A program made the translations under genes and the position numbers. Under the pieces are notes generated by a model. The model saw nothing but the letters and a program-made list of their open reading frames with translations. It did no database searches and was not told where the DNA came from. This document shows positions 15,957 through 25,398 of a stretch of DNA of 32,122 nt, piece after piece. This stretch comes from Caryophanales bacterium UBA3210. GTDB taxonomy: Bacteria > Bacillota_I > Bacilli_A > RFN20 > CAG-449. Each line of letters opens with the position of its first letter. The stretch's first letter is position 1. Location: the NCBI GenBank assembly GCA_002363635.1, contig DEWM01000006.1:1-32122 (forward strand), in the 5' to 3' direction.

Positions 15957-16886
15957 TTACTCCTTTATAATGCTTTTAAAATATTCAGCGGTTTCTTTAA
16001 TACCTTCCTCAAATGTATATGAAGGGCTAAATCCAGTGTCGTTTTGCAAATTTGAAATATCAGCTTCCAAATGCATAACTTGATTTGGATAATAAGGTAA
16101 TTTGCCAAATCCAATCTCACATTGTGGATTTACAATATCCCTTACTGCAATAATGTATTGTTTTAGAGTTCGTGTTTTTCCGCTACCAAAACAATATACC
16201 GCATTATCAATTCCATTTTCTGCAACTAACCTAAATGCCTTAGCGGCGTCTTTAGAATAAATAAAATCCCATATTTGATCACCATTTGTTGTCTTAATTC
16301 GTTCACCTTTAATAAAAGATTTAATTAGTGAAGAAATTAAAGTATATTCTCCATCGTACGGGCCATATAATGAAAGAATTCGGCACCAATTATGTCTGAT
16401 ATTATATTTTGAACACGCAACTCTAGTAAGATTACATGAAGCCAATTTACAGATTCCATATCCATTATCAGGATTACATGCTGTATTTGGTGTTAACACA
16501 CCATCAACATGACCGTATTCGCTCTGACTTCCAGCGCCAATAAAAACCCTACAGCCAATATTATGTGCAAGTTCAACCGCATCTAAAGCAAACTTTATAT
16601 TTTCACTTTGTTTATATAAATCTTGTCTAGAAGCTCCATATGTTCCATCCCATCCAAAGTGATAAAAAACATCATAATCATGTGTCAACTTTTCGGATAA
16701 AGATAATAAATCATTCAAATTACATTCAACAATTGAAACAAGTGGGCTTGATGGAATATTAGTTATTCTTCTTGAGCCAACACGAGAGATTGCAGTTACT
16801 TGAATGTTGTTATTAATTAGTTCTTGAATCAAAGCTGTTCCAACTGCACCTGTTGGACCGGTTATAATTACTTTCTTTATTTGCAT
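15957..16886 (-). CDS. NAD(P)-dependent extended SDR (nucleotide-sugar reductase/epimerase)
   Basis: 309 aa Rossmann enzyme. The cofactor motif is GPTGAVG (residues 10-16) and the catalytic YxxxK is Tyr143-x3-Lys147 (NGYGICKLA). The size and FHFGWDG, GAGSQSEYG, LSLYGPYDGEYT and DFIYSKDAAKAF motifs resemble the reductases that finish CDP- and dTDP-deoxysugars, such as RfbJ/RfbS (abequose/paratose synthase) and YerF. Next to a YerE-like ThDP enzyme, a YerF role, reducing the newly added two-carbon branch, is the most economical reading. A simple C4-keto reductase or epimerase is the alternative. It is one base away from the upstream gene's stop. Confidence 0.85.
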   Translation of the reverse strand: MQIKKVIITGPTGAVGTALIQELINNNIQVTAISRVGSRRITNIPSSPLVSIVECNLNDLLSLSEKLTHDYDVFYHFGWDGTYGASRQDLYKQSENIKFALDAVELAHNIGCRVFIGAGSQSEYGHVDGVLTPNTACNPDNGYGICKLASCNLTRVACSKYNIRHNWCRILSLYGPYDGEYTLISSLIKSFIKGERIKTTNGDQIWDFIYSKDAAKAFRLVAENGIDNAVYCFGSGKTRTLKQYIIAVRDIVNPQCEIGFGKLPYYPNQVMHLEADISNLQNDTGFSPSYTFEEGIKETAEYFKSIIKE

Positions 16887-16887
16887 A

Positions 16888-18717
16888 TTAATCTTTCTTA
16901 CATTCTTCTAAAAGTGGGATTATCATAATTTTTTTCAACTCTTCACGTGGTAAGAATGGAGCTAAATCTTCTAATGGTCTAGAAACTAATCTACCATCAG
17001 GATATTTTTTTGTCGCGCTCTTAGGTTCAAATTTTTGTTCTGAGTCAACAAATATTTCAACAAAGACATATCCATTCATTTTTAATATATCATCTAATTT
17101 GCACATTTCATCATTTGATTTTATTGATACATATGGCATTCCATAAGCGTTAGCAATTTTTTCTAAATTTGGGAATGATAAGTCATATGAATCATTTGGC
17201 CCAACACCAAACATTGAATGTTCAGGGAATAAGTTAGACTCAGTTTGTCTCATTGAGTGATATCCGTTATTATTAATAACAAATAATTTTATTGGTAGTT
17301 TGTGGAATACAATAGTTTGTAATTCTTGTAAGTTCATTTGAATTGAGCCATCGCCAGAAACGCATATTACTTCATCATTAATTGCAAATGCCGCGCCAAT
17401 TGCAGCAGGTAAATCATAACCCATAGAGGCTGCACCACTATTGATAATAAATCTTTGGCCTTTTTTGATTTCGTATCCATGACTACCAACAACACAAGCA
17501 CTGCCATTACCAACTACAGTAACTTTATTTTCAGGAAGTCTTCTACTTAACTCTTTAATGAAGCAATAAACATTAGCTAATCCTTTTTGCTCATAATGCT
17601 TAGGTAAAACTACTGGGTAATTCTTTTTCCAATCTTGGCATGTCTTATTCCATTCAACATTATTTGTTAAAATTACATTATTTAATCTTTTTACAAGTTT
17701 TGATAAGAACTTTTTAGCATCAGCGCAAATTGGTAATTCAACATGAATTGTAGGTTTCTTCAATTCATTTTCATCAATATCAACCATAATTACAAAAGCT
17801 TCTCTAGCCCAAGTATTTTTATTATAGCCAACTTGTCTAACACCAAGTCTACTTCCAACTGATAAAACTAAATCACTATTTTGAATAGCCCAGTTGCCAG
17901 CTCTATCGCCCATTAATCCTGCTCTACCTACATATAAGTCATTAGTATCTTCAATTAAGTCAATTGAATCCCACCCAGTAACAACAGGGATATTTAACAA
18001 CTTTACCGCTGCAGTAAATTCCTCAAATGCATTTGCAATTCTAATGCCGTTTCCCGCATTAAATACAGGTCTTTTAGCATTTTTAACTAATTCAATAACT
18101 TTGTCAATTATCTTTTCATCAACATCATATGGATTTTCTTCAAAACCTTCTTTAATTGGATCAAAATGAATAAAATCTTCTTCATCTACTAAAGCACTTT
18201 GTACATCAAGTGGAACATCAAGCCAAACAGGTCCAGGTCTACCATTTTTTGCAAGATAAAGAGCTTTTTCAAGATGATACATAGCTTCATTAGGTTTGTT
18301 AAGCATAACTGCATATTTTGTCATAGCAGAAACGCATTTAGTAATATCATACTCTTGGTCACCAATTGCCCTAACATCAACATTGCAGCCCCTAGCAGTG
18401 ACAGCATATCTTACTTGTCCAGAAATAACTAACATTGGAATAGAATCTAACCATGCTCCAACAACACCAGTTAATGTATTAGTTCCACCAGGACCTGTTG
18501 TTACACAAACTAATGGGATTTGTTTATGTAATCTAGCATATGCCTCTGCAGCAATCGCAGCAGCTTGTTCATGCTGTACAAAAACATTTTTCATTCCTTT
18601 TACATGCGCAAAAGCATCATCTAAGTGCATTGCACCTCCACCAGGTACTGTAAAATCAGTAGTAATGCCTTGCTTTACTAAGTATTCTGCAAAAAAATCC
18701 GATACTCTTTTTTTCAT
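16888..18717 (-). CDS. ThDP-dependent acetolactate-synthase-like enzyme, YerE-like candidate
   Basis: 609 aa with the three domains of the acetolactate synthase family: PYR domain with the cofactor-activating Glu50 (VFVQHEQAAAIAAEAYAR), a central FAD/transhydrogenase-like domain, and the PP domain with the ThDP motif GDGS (455-458) to NNN (482-484). No small regulatory subunit and no other ilv genes are present, so it is not the valine/isoleucine enzyme. Flanked by rfbG and an SDR, it is best read as a relative of Yersinia YerE, which decarboxylates pyruvate and transfers the acetyl unit to C4 of CDP-3,6-dideoxy-4-hexulose. Function is inferred from context and family, not proved by any residue seen. 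Confidence 0.8.
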   Translation of the reverse strand: MKKRVSDFFAEYLVKQGITTDFTVPGGGAMHLDDAFAHVKGMKNVFVQHEQAAAIAAEAYARLHKQIPLVCVTTGPGGTNTLTGVVGAWLDSIPMLVISGQVRYAVTARGCNVDVRAIGDQEYDITKCVSAMTKYAVMLNKPNEAMYHLEKALYLAKNGRPGPVWLDVPLDVQSALVDEEDFIHFDPIKEGFEENPYDVDEKIIDKVIELVKNAKRPVFNAGNGIRIANAFEEFTAAVKLLNIPVVTGWDSIDLIEDTNDLYVGRAGLMGDRAGNWAIQNSDLVLSVGSRLGVRQVGYNKNTWAREAFVIMVDIDENELKKPTIHVELPICADAKKFLSKLVKRLNNVILTNNVEWNKTCQDWKKNYPVVLPKHYEQKGLANVYCFIKELSRRLPENKVTVVGNGSACVVGSHGYEIKKGQRFIINSGAASMGYDLPAAIGAAFAINDEVICVSGDGSIQMNLQELQTIVFHKLPIKLFVINNNGYHSMRQTESNLFPEHSMFGVGPNDSYDLSFPNLEKIANAYGMPYVSIKSNDEMCKLDDILKMNGYVFVEIFVDSEQKFEPKSATKKYPDGRLVSRPLEDLAPFLPREELKKIMIIPLLEECKKD

Positions 18718-18723
18718 ATTTTC

Positions 18724-19785
18724 CTACTTTCTATTGAAAAACTCTTCAATCTCTCTATCCATCTCTAATGGAATACTCTTCTTATCATTTAAATAGACTT
18801 TTGTCCATTCACAAATTTTATTGATGGTATCATTAATATGCCATCTGGGAGTCCACCCAAATACTTCTTTAATTTTAGAATTATCTAATTTTAAAAATGC
18901 TGCTTCATGCGGCCCACCATCAAATTTATTAACCCAAGTTAGATTATTACCCCATGATATAGTAAACATATCAACTAAATTTCCTGTAGTAACACAATCA
19001 CAGTCATCTGGCCCAACATTGTAATAACCTTCAAAAGATTTATTTCCATATTGTTTTTCACAAATTTCTAAGTAAATATATAAAGGTTCTAAAACATGTT
19101 GATAAGGTCTAGTAGAATGAGGATTTCTAACAATAATATCTTTACCAGTTTCAATTGCTCTAACACAATCTGGAATAATTCTATCGTTAGCAAAATCACC
19201 GCCGCCAATTACATTGCCAGCTCTTGCTGTTGAAATAGAGCAATCTCTATCTTTAAAGAAAGATTTTTTGTATGAATGTGTGACTAATTCGCTACAAGAT
19301 TTTGAGTTTGAATATGGATCATATCCATCTAAAGGTTCATCTTCTTTAAAAGGATGATTAGGAATATCATCATTTAAATAAACTTTATCTGTAGTAACAT
19401 TTAAAAATGATTTAACAGATGAAGTTAATCTAACGCATTCAAGTACATTAACTGTACCAATTACATTAGTTTCATAAGTATATTTAGGTTCTTTGTATGA
19501 ATCTCTAACAATTGGTTGAGCCGCTAAATGCATTACGATTTCTGGTTGAAATTCATCAAAAACCTTTTTTAATTTATCAAAATCTCTGATATCTCCAATA
19601 ATGGAATTCATTTTAGATGAAATATCTGCTAATTCAAATAAATTCGGATTAGTTATGGCCTCTAAAGAATATCCAGTAACAATTGCTCCTGCATTAACTA
19701 ATATACGACAAAGCCAGGTCCCTTTGAACCCGGTGTGTCCTGTAACTAATACTCTTTTATTTTTATAGAAAGACAAATCTAACAT
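18724..19785 (-). CDS. rfbG: CDP-glucose 4,6-dehydratase
   Basis: 353 aa extended SDR that turns CDP-D-glucose into CDP-4-keto-6-deoxy-D-glucose. NAD motif GHTGFKG (residues 16-22 from this start), DIRD, LAAQPIVRDSY, YETNVIGTVNVLE, TTDKVYLND, catalytic YSNSK within YDPYSNSKSCSE, RAGNVIGGGDFANDRIIPD and STRPYQHVLEPL are all characteristic of RfbG. I chose the ATG at 19785 because GGGAGGA stands eight bases before it; an in-frame ATG at 19809 would overlap rfbF and add eight residues. Two bases separate it from rfbF, consistent with tight coupling. Confidence 0.96.
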   Translation of the reverse strand: MLDLSFYKNKRVLVTGHTGFKGTWLCRILVNAGAIVTGYSLEAITNPNLFELADISSKMNSIIGDIRDFDKLKKVFDEFQPEIVMHLAAQPIVRDSYKEPKYTYETNVIGTVNVLECVRLTSSVKSFLNVTTDKVYLNDDIPNHPFKEDEPLDGYDPYSNSKSCSELVTHSYKKSFFKDRDCSISTARAGNVIGGGDFANDRIIPDCVRAIETGKDIIVRNPHSTRPYQHVLEPLYIYLEICEKQYGNKSFEGYYNVGPDDCDCVTTGNLVDMFTISWGNNLTWVNKFDGGPHEAAFLKLDNSKIKEVFGWTPRWHINDTINKICEWTKVYLNDKKSIPLEMDREIEEFFNRK

Positions 19786-19787
19786 AT

Positions 19788-20564
19788 TTAATCCTCCCAT
19801 ATTTTCCATGGAGCTTGACCGCTACTCCATAATTTTTCTAATTTATTTTTTTCATTTAATGTATCCATACATTGCCAAAAACCATTATGAACATATGAAT
19901 TCAATTGGTTGTTTTTAACAAGTGTTTTAAGAGGAACATCTTCAAAAGGCATTTCATCATTTGAAATGTAGTCAAAAATTTCTGGATTCATTACCATAAA
20001 TCCAATATTTATTAAATCACCGTCAAAATCTGATTTTTCTCTAAACGCTTTAACTGTACCATCTTTATTAAGATCAACTACACCTTTAGACTGTCCAAAA
20101 TTATAAACAGTCATAGTTCCTATTTTTCCAGACTTTTTATGTTCTTCTAACAATTTCTTTAAATCAATATTACCTACTGCGTCACCATAAGTAACCATAA
20201 ATGGTTCATTACCGATATAATTTTTTACTCTTTTAATACGTCCGCCAGTTTGAGTATTTAATCCAGTATCAACAACAGTTACTTTCCAATTATCATTTGA
20301 CTTATTATGAACTATTTTTTCATTATTTTTCATATCAAAAGTAACATCATTATTATATAAAAAATAATTAGCAAAATATTCTTTAATTACTCTCTGTTTA
20401 TATCCTGCACAAATAATAAAGTCATTAAATCCTTGTGCAGCATAAATTTTCATAATATGAACTAAAATAGGCAATTCGCCAATTTCAATCATTGGTTTTG
20501 GTTTTAAATGTGATTCTTCAGATATTCTAGTACCTAAACCGCCTGCTAAAATTACTACTTTCAT
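19788..20564 (-). CDS. rfbF: Glucose-1-phosphate cytidylyltransferase
   Basis: 258 aa nucleotidyltransferase that makes CDP-glucose from CTP and glucose 1-phosphate, the committed step to CDP-deoxysugars. The N-terminal nucleotide loop AGGLGTRISEES, then KPKPMIEIG, IICAGYKQRVIKEYF, VDTGLNTQTGGRIKRV, FMVTYGDAVGNID, FREKSDFDGDLINIGFMVMNPE and FEDVPLKTL are diagnostic for RfbF and differ from dTDP-glucose synthases. It overlaps the upstream glycosyltransferase by four bases. Confidence 0.96.
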   Translation of the reverse strand: MKVVILAGGLGTRISEESHLKPKPMIEIGELPILVHIMKIYAAQGFNDFIICAGYKQRVIKEYFANYFLYNNDVTFDMKNNEKIVHNKSNDNWKVTVVDTGLNTQTGGRIKRVKNYIGNEPFMVTYGDAVGNIDLKKLLEEHKKSGKIGTMTVYNFGQSKGVVDLNKDGTVKAFREKSDFDGDLINIGFMVMNPEIFDYISNDEMPFEDVPLKTLVKNNQLNSYVHNGFWQCMDTLNEKNKLEKLWSSGQAPWKIWED

Positions 20565-21544
20565 TTTTTTAACCTCTTAATAATTTTCTTAATTATAGTT
20601 AATATAAATTTCGGAACCATACAAATAAATATAATTGTAAATTTCGAGCAAGAAGAATACTTCAATAAATATTCTTTGTATTTTTTATAAATATCAAAAT
20701 TAATATTATTAGATTCTCTAAACGATAACAAGCCCTTAAAAGTTAGGAAATCTAAATTTATTTCCGCTTGTTTTATTATTACATCAAATTTCTTTTCATT
20801 CAATTGAGATGCTTTTTTCATTACAGATGGAAAATTTTTAGCCCATAATTCAATACCTGTCTTATATTTTGAAACCCACATTGATGATTTTTTATAAATA
20901 TTTGGAATTAGAAAATCATCTCCATATGCAGTAGCATTTATATTAGACGATATTTTTTTAATAACAACATATGGATAAATAAAGCCTGATCCAATGATAT
21001 CGTTATAATCATTTACATCAATATCATCAAAACAAGTACTCTTTACTATTGTTCCTCCATAATATGGTAGATGCCAAATATTATCAAACATATAGTTATA
21101 AATATCATTATAAATAAAAGGCATTTTTTTATATTTACTCATTTTATAAAAATAATTAATATGTTTTTTATTTTGCTTATCATACATCTCGATTATGTCA
21201 AATTTATTTTTTTCTATTTCATCCCAATATTTTAAAATTATTTTTAAATTTGGTATTACCCCATCACCGCAAAGTTGAACATATTCTGTTTTTTTATTTT
21301 TTAAAGCTAAGATTGTTTTTTTATCAACATTAATGTTCTCATATTTAATATAATCAAGATTTTTATATTTTTTCTTAAATTCATAAACGATTTTTTCAGT
21401 TTCATCATTGGTACTGCTATCATGAATTTCTAAATAAATTTTATATAAATCAATATCATCAATTGTATTTAAAAAGTATTTAATATATTCAGGATGGTTA
21501 AAAGTGACCACAGCAATAGTTAATTCATTTCTAAAATTTTCCAT
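20561..21544 (-). CDS. Glycosyltransferase, GT-A fold (GT2-like)
   Basis: 327 aa. The start ELTIAVVTFNHPEYIKYFLNTI and the following DSSTNDETEKIV match the nucleotide-sugar half of GT2-like enzymes, and YVQLCGDGVIPN stands where the DxD metal site normally is, giving only a partial D-x motif. The last 25 residues are hydrophobic then basic (FTIIFICMVPKFILTIIKKIIKRLKK), a membrane anchor on the cytoplasmic side. It should add one sugar to the lipid-linked repeat unit. Donor and linkage cannot be read. It overlaps rfbF by four bases. Confidence 0.8.
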   Translation of the reverse strand: MENFRNELTIAVVTFNHPEYIKYFLNTIDDIDLYKIYLEIHDSSTNDETEKIVYEFKKKYKNLDYIKYENINVDKKTILALKNKKTEYVQLCGDGVIPNLKIILKYWDEIEKNKFDIIEMYDKQNKKHINYFYKMSKYKKMPFIYNDIYNYMFDNIWHLPYYGGTIVKSTCFDDIDVNDYNDIIGSGFIYPYVVIKKISSNINATAYGDDFLIPNIYKKSSMWVSKYKTGIELWAKNFPSVMKKASQLNEKKFDVIIKQAEINLDFLTFKGLLSFRESNNINFDIYKKYKEYLLKYSSCSKFTIIFICMVPKFILTIIKKIIKRLKK

Positions 21545-21552
21545 ATATTACC

Positions 21553-22308
21553 CTATCGAAAAAATTGAATAATTTTTGATACGTTCCTTCTTAAGAAATC
21601 TTTAAAAGGAGACATTTGTGTAAATCCAATTTTTACTTCCTTTATTTTTGGTTTATTATGATATAGCCAAACATTAATTAATCTTTCAGATAGAAATCCA
21701 AATATTCTTTTTTGATAATCATCCCTATTACTAAAATTAACTTTATTTTCAAACGTGAATAAAATATCAAACAACCATTTACAATAATCGTCAACAATTT
21801 TCTTTTTTCCAATAAACATATTTCTAGTATAAAAATTATTTTGATTATAAATAATATAATCATAATCTGATAAATAATCTGGATAGATTTCTTTAACAAC
21901 TTCCCTAATTTCATCTAAATCTGAACCATAATGGTGCTTAGTATAGTTTAAATATAGAGTTTCCTTACACGTATAAATTTTCGGAAGAATAATATCATAT
22001 TTTAAAAGAATATTATTAATATTATTTATTTTTAAATATCGATAGAAAAATATATTTGATGTTTTATCTAAAAAGAATCTTCTATAATGAACTAACCCAA
22101 CATTATCATAGTTTGTATTTTTCCAAATCCAATATAACGCAGTCAATTCACAATAATTTTTATTTTTATCTGAAATATTATCTCCAGTATTATCGCAATT
22201 TAGCAAATGTTCTTTACATTTATCCCCTACATGCAAATATTCATAGCCAATATCATTAACATCTTCTTCTATTTTATGTGAAACTATATATATTTTTGTG
22301 TTATTCAT
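21553..22308 (-). CDS. DUF4422-type glycosyltransferase
   Basis: 251 aa. The features NTKIYIVSHK, EYLHVGDKC, NYCELTALYWIWKNTNYDNVGLVHYRRFF, LLKYDIILPK, HHYGSDLDEI and NNFYTRNMFIGKKKIVDDYCKWLFDIL are the conserved blocks of DUF4422, a glycosyltransferase family common in capsule and O-antigen loci. The Met at 22308 is preferred because AGGAG is nine bases upstream; the ATG at 22314 is only three bases from it. The gene overlaps the end of wzy by a few bases. Confidence 0.82.
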   Translation of the reverse strand: MNNTKIYIVSHKIEEDVNDIGYEYLHVGDKCKEHLLNCDNTGDNISDKNKNYCELTALYWIWKNTNYDNVGLVHYRRFFLDKTSNIFFYRYLKINNINNILLKYDIILPKIYTCKETLYLNYTKHHYGSDLDEIREVVKEIYPDYLSDYDYIIYNQNNFYTRNMFIGKKKIVDDYCKWLFDILFTFENKVNFSNRDDYQKRIFGFLSERLINVWLYHNKPKIKEVKIGFTQMSPFKDFLRRNVSKIIQFFR

Positions 22309-23491
22309 AAACATATTCTCCTTTTAAAAAATTATAATTACTATTTTTATAAACTGTAAATTTTTTCTTTATAGAAACAAGTAAGAATAAGAAATATGGT
22401 AACATCCAGTTTGTACCATCAATATCTTCAAAAATCATAAATAATAAAATTGCAATTATAGTAATAGCTTCATAACGTTTTTTTATAATCAATTTAAAAG
22501 AATAAATAAAAAGATAAGAATATATTAATACAAAAATAAAAAAGCCAACAAATCCAGTTTTATAAAATGCGCCTATTATAGAAGAATGCGATCCAAGTGG
22601 ATAATCACCAATCATAAACTTAACGCCACATCCAAATAAAAAGTTTTTATCAATTGTGGTATTAATACTAGTTATATATATATACGCTCGCATATTATTA
22701 CTACCGATTCTAGAATTTAAAATATTTACAAAAAAATTATAAATATTTGGCATTAAAAATAAACAAAATACGCCTATAAAAAATAAACAAATCAATTTGT
22801 TTTTTTTGTTCAAAAAATTTTTTAAATAATATAAATATATATAACTTAACGCAACAATAATTACCAATAAAAAACCCCACCTTGCTTTAGAATAATACGC
22901 AGAAATTAAGCTCATCATCAGTAATAAAAGCATTTTAAATATATTTTTCTTTTTGAAATAAAAAAATGCAAATGGAAAATTAATTAAAATAAAATATGGA
23001 ATAAGAGTAGAATATTCAAAAAAACAATTACACCTAAAACTAGAAGAATCAATATTATAATCAATATTAAATAAATTTCTATTCAAAAAAACTATTGGTG
23101 TATTATTTCTAAATGAAATTACACCAAAAATAGTTAATATAAATAGAATTAATAAATTTAAAAACGCTATTTTTCCACAATCAATATAAGAGTATCTTTT
23201 TTCCAAAAATATACAAAATATAAATGAACCTAAAATCCAAATAAAAGCTGTATTAATAGCAGCAAAGACTCTTTCATATCCAGTAAATCCCGTAATTACT
23301 ACTAAAATAGTTGATAGAATTTGAATTATTCCTAAAATTAATAAAGGTAAAACTTGTTTAAGAAATTTTATTTTGCCTATATTAAAAAATAAATAAAAAA
23401 TTTCTACAACAAAAAACAGTTCCTTTTTTACTAGAACTAAAGGCCACAAGTAAAGCAATGGATTTGACAAAACGTTAAATCTTAATTTCAT
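22301..23491 (-). CDS. wzy: Repeat-unit polymerase, Wzy-like
   Basis: 396 aa, about ten to eleven membrane segments, and a long outer loop between about residues 120 and 170 (RNNTPIVFLNRNLFNIDYNID). The KARWGFLLVI segment and the C-terminal GVKFMIGDYPLGSHSSIIGAFYKTGFVGFF motif are typical of Wzy/O-antigen polymerase proteins, which carry arginines in their outer loops. It should polymerise the flipped repeat units on the outer face. The start ATG at 23491 follows AAGGA; an upstream in-frame TTG is rejected because it would overlap the previous gene. Wzy proteins are poorly conserved, so the call rests on topology, motif and position. Confidence 0.82.
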   Translation of the reverse strand: MKLRFNVLSNPLLYLWPLVLVKKELFFVVEIFYLFFNIGKIKFLKQVLPLLILGIIQILSTILVVITGFTGYERVFAAINTAFIWILGSFIFCIFLEKRYSYIDCGKIAFLNLLILFILTIFGVISFRNNTPIVFLNRNLFNIDYNIDSSSFRCNCFFEYSTLIPYFILINFPFAFFYFKKKNIFKMLLLLMMSLISAYYSKARWGFLLVIIVALSYIYLYYLKNFLNKKNKLICLFFIGVFCLFLMPNIYNFFVNILNSRIGSNNMRAYIYITSINTTIDKNFLFGCGVKFMIGDYPLGSHSSIIGAFYKTGFVGFFIFVLIYSYLFIYSFKLIIKKRYEAITIIAILLFMIFEDIDGTNWMLPYFLFLLVSIKKKFTVYKNSNYNFLKGEYVYE

Positions 23492-23495
23492 ATAA

Positions 23496-23990
23496 TTAAT
23501 CCTTAGATTCAAACAATCTCGATACTATAGCTATCAGGCTATTATTAAATTGATTAGTTTTTGATACATAATCACTTTTAATAATTTTATATCCATTAAT
23601 TGCATTAAGAAGATCATTAACATTTTCTATTAAAATGATATTTACACCATATTCAATTAATTCTCTTGTAAAAATCAATTGATGATCATTAATATGTTCA
23701 TTAAATCTTGACTGTCTAGGAACAACAATTGGTGTTTTTCCAATTGATAATGCATCAATAAAACTTGCGGGGCCACCATGAGTTATAATTATTCGTGCAT
23801 CTTCGTAATATTTTTTCATTTCTTGCCAAGGTAACAAATCAAAATATTTGCAATGCTTAGGTAGATATTTAGAATATCCACGTTGAATAATTACTTCTTC
23901 ATTGATTTTTCCTTCACCAACTAAATCATCTATCGCCTTTACTAATCTATCAAAAGGTTGCTCATGAGTTCCTACTGTAACAAAAATCAT
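23496..23990 (-). CDS. Catalytic subunit of a two-part glycosyltransferase (PssE/EpsF, Alg13-like)
   Basis: 164 aa, GT28 C-terminal domain alone. MIFVTVGTHEQPFDRLVKAID, IIQRGYS, FDLLPWQEMKKYYEDARIIITHGGPASFIDAL and KTPIVVPRQSRFNEHINDHQ are the conserved blocks of Alg13/Cps14G/PssE, which bind the nucleotide sugar. These proteins work as a pair with an Alg14-like membrane partner, which is the next gene upstream. The pair typically adds the second sugar of the repeat unit (galactose in Cps14F/G). Confidence 0.9.
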   Translation of the reverse strand: MIFVTVGTHEQPFDRLVKAIDDLVGEGKINEEVIIQRGYSKYLPKHCKYFDLLPWQEMKKYYEDARIIITHGGPASFIDALSIGKTPIVVPRQSRFNEHINDHQLIFTRELIEYGVNIILIENVNDLLNAINGYKIIKSDYVSKTNQFNNSLIAIVSRLFESKD

Positions 23991-24001
23991 CTTTCATACC
24001 T

Positions 24002-24487
24002 CTAAAATAATCTACCGATATACTTTGCATTAGGATATACTTTAAGCATTTTTTCCCATTGTACAAAAAATTCATCAGCATATTTATAGCAAAATCTACC
24101 GGATTTAGTATCTTTATCAATACGGTCAAACACTTCTACATAAATACATTTACAATGAAAAAATTTTTTTCCAAGCCAAAAAAAAGGGATAGAAATAGCT
24201 GCACCTGATGAGATGATAATGTCAGGCTTTTCTTTTCTTAAAATTTTCCATGCTAAAAAGAAATTTCTAAATAAATTCCAATAATTTCCATTTGTTGGAT
24301 AATGACACCAATATTTTCTCTCATTTTCTAATTGGCTTTTAGCATCAATTTTATTAAATGTAACCCAAAATCTATCATGCCCTTCCCAAAACTTTTTAAG
24401 TAGCATCATATGTGTTAGATGTCCACCAGATGATGTTGGAATGCATATTTTTGCGTTTTCAAATGATACATTTTGTTTCTTTTTCAT
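24002..24487 (-). CDS. Membrane-recruiting subunit of the same glycosyltransferase (PssD/EpsE, Alg14-like)
   Basis: 161 aa. ICIPTSSGGHLTHMMLLK, FWVTFNKIDAKSQLENE, NFFLAWKILRKEKPDIIISSGAAISIPFFWLGK and CKCIYVEVFDRI followed by GRFCYKYADEFFVQWEKMLKVYP cover the whole Alg14/Cps14F family. It anchors the Alg13-like subunit at the membrane and helps bind the acceptor. The nearest Shine-Dalgarno, AAGGAGAT, is about 14 bases from the ATG, longer than usual. Confidence 0.9.
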   Translation of the reverse strand: MKKKQNVSFENAKICIPTSSGGHLTHMMLLKKFWEGHDRFWVTFNKIDAKSQLENERKYWCHYPTNGNYWNLFRNFFLAWKILRKEKPDIIISSGAAISIPFFWLGKKFFHCKCIYVEVFDRIDKDTKSGRFCYKYADEFFVQWEKMLKVYPNAKYIGRLF

Positions 24488-24555
24488 AATATTATATTTC
24501 TATCTCCTTTTGAACATTAACAAATATTTGTACTCGAAATACATTTCAATTTTTT

Positions 24556-25398
24556 TTACTCAGCCCCCTTACCAGTTAATACAACCCAAAAAGTCTTAAA
24601 GATTAAACCTAAATCATGGAATAATCCTTGTTTATTTTGGATATAATCTAAATCCATACGTACCATTTCTTCAAATGTAGTATTTGATCTACCATTAGCC
24701 TGCCATTCACCAGATAAGCCTTGAGGTACAAGTAATCTATCTAATTGTTCACGTGTATATTTTTCAACTTCTGAAGGTAATGCACAACGTGGGCCAATAA
24801 TAGACATATCGCCTTTTAAGATATTAACTAATTGAGGTAATTCATCAATAGATGTCTTTCTAATGAATTTTCCAAATTTAGTAATTCTAGGATCATTCTT
24901 CATTTTGAATGTAACTCCACCTTCAATTTCATTTTGATCTCTTAAATCCGATAACAATGCATCTGCATTTACTACCATCGATCTAAATTTATAGAATTTA
25001 AATACTTTACCATCTTTACCTACTCTTTTAGAAACATAAATCATAGGTCCTTTAGAAGTACATTTAACTAAAATACCAGTAATAATCATTAATGGAGATA
25101 AAACGATTAATGCAAGTAAGGAAGCAAAGATATCAAACGATCTTTTCCAAAATGCATACCATTTACCTTTTCTAGGTTCAATTATATGAGGAATATTAAT
25201 ACCTCTCATAACTTTACCTACCGGATATTTATCATTTTGATCTTTAATTAAAATATAATCTCTAGTTTCATCTTTTAAAATAGATCTACCAGTAACTGAG
25301 TCACCATATATATCTAATAATGTCTTGTTAGTAGCAAGTGCATTACTACCATCATTATTAACTTCTATTTCTTCATTAGTCTTTTTATTGTTAGTCAT
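24556..25398 (-). CDS. Initiating sugar-phosphate transferase (polyprenyl-phosphate, PglC/WcaJ-like)
   Basis: 280 aa from the ATG at 25398 (a TTG at 25410 is possible). It starts the repeat unit by moving a sugar phosphate onto undecaprenyl phosphate. One membrane segment (about residues 88-111, DIFASLLALIVLSPLMIITG) and the catalytic core follow: FKFYKFRSMVVNAD, RKTSIDELPQLVNILKGDMSIIGPR and LSGEWQANGRSN. The N-terminal 80 residues are a cytoplasmic, serine/asparagine-rich stretch rather than the four-helix domain of WbaP, so it is the short, PglC-like type with an extra leader. First gene of the polysaccharide operon. A SYGDSVTGRS-like segment near the start may be a short conserved tail; its role is unknown. 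Confidence 0.9.
   Translation of the reverse strand: MTNNKKTNEEIEVNNDGSNALATNKTLLDIYGDSVTGRSILKDETRDYILIKDQNDKYPVGKVMRGINIPHIIEPRKGKWYAFWKRSFDIFASLLALIVLSPLMIITGILVKCTSKGPMIYVSKRVGKDGKVFKFYKFRSMVVNADALLSDLRDQNEIEGGVTFKMKNDPRITKFGKFIRKTSIDELPQLVNILKGDMSIIGPRCALPSEVEKYTREQLDRLLVPQGLSGEWQANGRSNTTFEEMVRMDLDYIQNKQGLFHDLGLIFKTFWVVLTGKGAE

Noticed and set aside
18296..18796. 166-codon plus-strand frame opposite the ThDP enzyme gene
   Set aside because: Long, but wholly antisense to a gene with clear ThDP motifs; the predicted protein matches no family I know.
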